DNA from: Candidatus Handelsmanbacteria bacterium | GTDB lineage: Bacteria > Latescibacterota > UBA2968 > UBA8231 | Reading direction: 5' to 3' | DNA: 49,238 nucleotides | Assembly: GCA_016867395.1 (NCBI GenBank) | Contig: VGJS01000028.1 | Span: 1-49,238, forward strand | Part shown: piece after piece, positions 48,797-49,238 of the stretch | Position numbering within the stretch: the first letter of the stretch is position 1 | Layout of the letters: each line of letters opens with the position of its first letter | The notes under the pieces: generated by a model | Seen by the model: the letters and a program-made list of their open reading frames with translations, nothing else | Told to the model about the DNA's origin: nothing | Databases searched by the model: none | Translations under genes and position numbers: made by a program

Positions 48797-49111
48797 TCAG
48801 TGCTCCTCTGCCAGCGACAGGTACAGGGCCAGGGTCAGGAGGGCCAGCACGCTGAAAGAAACCAGAGGATTGATCTGGGGCAGCAGGTCGGGGGCCAGGA
48901 GGGCGCTGGCCTGGTCGCCCAGGGTACCGAGCGAGGCGTACCCCGCCCGCACCCATCCCTGCGCCGTGTCCCACAGCGAGGGTTCCAGGGCCCCGCGCGC
49001 CGGGAGCGCACCGAAGACGCGGCTAAGGCCCACCAGCAGCGCGGCGCCCGAAGCCGCGTACGGCAGGCCGTCTAGCAGCCATTTGCCGAGACTGGGAGCG
49101 ACCACGCGCTC
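48797..49111 (-). pseudogene. C-terminal fragment of a membrane protein, truncated by an IS
   Basis: A frame running to a TGA at 48797 keeps about 104 codons. It has two hydrophobic segments (LPYAASGAALLVGLSRVFG and LVSFSVLALLTLALYLSLA), with a soluble loop between. The 17 codons above 49111 derive from the IS end, so the real gene began further right and was cut. The layout (two final helices ending in a short charged tail) could be the C-terminus of a NuoL/MrpA-type subunit, but this is a guess. Not likely to be expressed usefully. Confidence 0.5.
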
Positions 49112-49238
49112 TGAGCAACCGGGCTGATAGGTGACAGAATTAACCGGGATGATGGGTGACACTGTTGGGTTGGAAAATCGACATCATTCTCGTAGGATCA
49201 TGTCTCGTTCGTCGACCTTGGCGAGAAGGACGTTGGCG
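49112..49238 (+). mobile_element. Left end of an IS481/IS21-like insertion sequence, partial
   Basis: From 49112 the sequence begins TGAGCAACCGGG and contains two tandem 20-base repeats (49117-49136 and 49142-49161) five bases apart. Tandem ends of this kind, reading TGTCACC...CCCGGTT on the other strand, occur in IS481- and IS21-type elements. An open frame may start at ATG 49200 (MSRSSTLARRTLA, cut by the window edge), without a recognised motif. Family assignment rests on the ends only. Confidence 0.45.
49117..49161 (+). repeat. Two tandem 20-bp repeats at the IS end
   Basis: Both units read AACCGGG-TGAT-GGTGACA with differences at two positions (C/A and A/G); spacer is GAATT. They are probably transposase-binding sites. 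No further copies exist in the window. Confidence 0.7.

Overview
The window is about 49 kb of high-GC bacterial chromosome (roughly two thirds G+C by eye). It carries housekeeping genes mixed with catabolic, membrane and mobile genes. The housekeeping set is nadE, a complete SUF iron-sulfur cluster operon, the 2-oxoglutarate dehydrogenase genes sucA-sucB-lpd, purL, uppP, a MoxR/DUF58 pair and one tRNA-Arg. The accessory set is a heparinase II/III-like lyase, two enolase-superfamily sugar-acid dehydratases, HpaI and DapA-type aldolases, an RraA-like protein, a BNR sialidase, a PhyH dioxygenase, a URO-D-like gene and two paralogous DUF6785-like membrane proteins. In my judgement this mix fits an uncultured, polysaccharide-degrading lineage of the Latescibacterota/Poribacteria/Planctomycetes kind better than a classical model organism. 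That is inference from gene content, not a proven placement.

Layout. 1-381: an IS256-family element cut by the window edge, sitting in the tail of a DnaQ-like exonuclease gene. 415-12715: catabolic block (RraA-like, heparinase, HpaI aldolase, UppP, RspA/ManD-type dehydratase, aminotransferase, an unrecognised protein, an alpha/beta hydrolase, a frameshifted sialidase). 12961-15818: nadE and a Gfo/Idh/MocA oxidoreductase. 15807-21903: sufB-C-D-S-U, a DUF59 gene and an Rrf2/IscR-like regulator on the minus strand, with a perfect palindrome upstream of sufB. 22067-24117: an enolase-superfamily gene with two in-frame TAG codons, coupled to a DapA-family aldolase. 24118-26240: DUF58, MoxR, tRNA-Arg(UCU). 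26323-28793: small membrane protein, aldo/keto reductase, PhyH. 28790-36097: sucA-sucB-lpd with a DUF6785-like membrane gene coupled to the end of lpd. 36269-38255: two MDR dehydrogenases. 38256-39666: debris (HNH endonuclease and AAC(3) fragments) next to a HEPN/MNT pair. 39756-44529: URO-D-like gene with two frameshifts, EamA transporter, an ATPase remnant, second DUF6785-like gene. 44705-48538: full-length purL. 48797-49238: a membrane-protein gene cut by a second, different IS-like end.

Three themes stand out. First, a GC-rich intergenic repeat, apparently undescribed, occurs at least four times in both orientations (about 8739, 12809, 41191 and 48561), most copies ending in a small GC hairpin. 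Second, broken genes are common: IS-truncated, frameshifted, fragmentary, and one enolase-family gene interrupted only by two TAG codons. The last is either a young pseudogene or a readthrough/recoding candidate. Third, the SUF operon has a palindrome of the right shape to be the operator of its own encoded Rrf2 regulator. I saw no CRISPR array, prophage or complete new defence system; the HEPN/MNT pair is the only toxin-antitoxin-like module.
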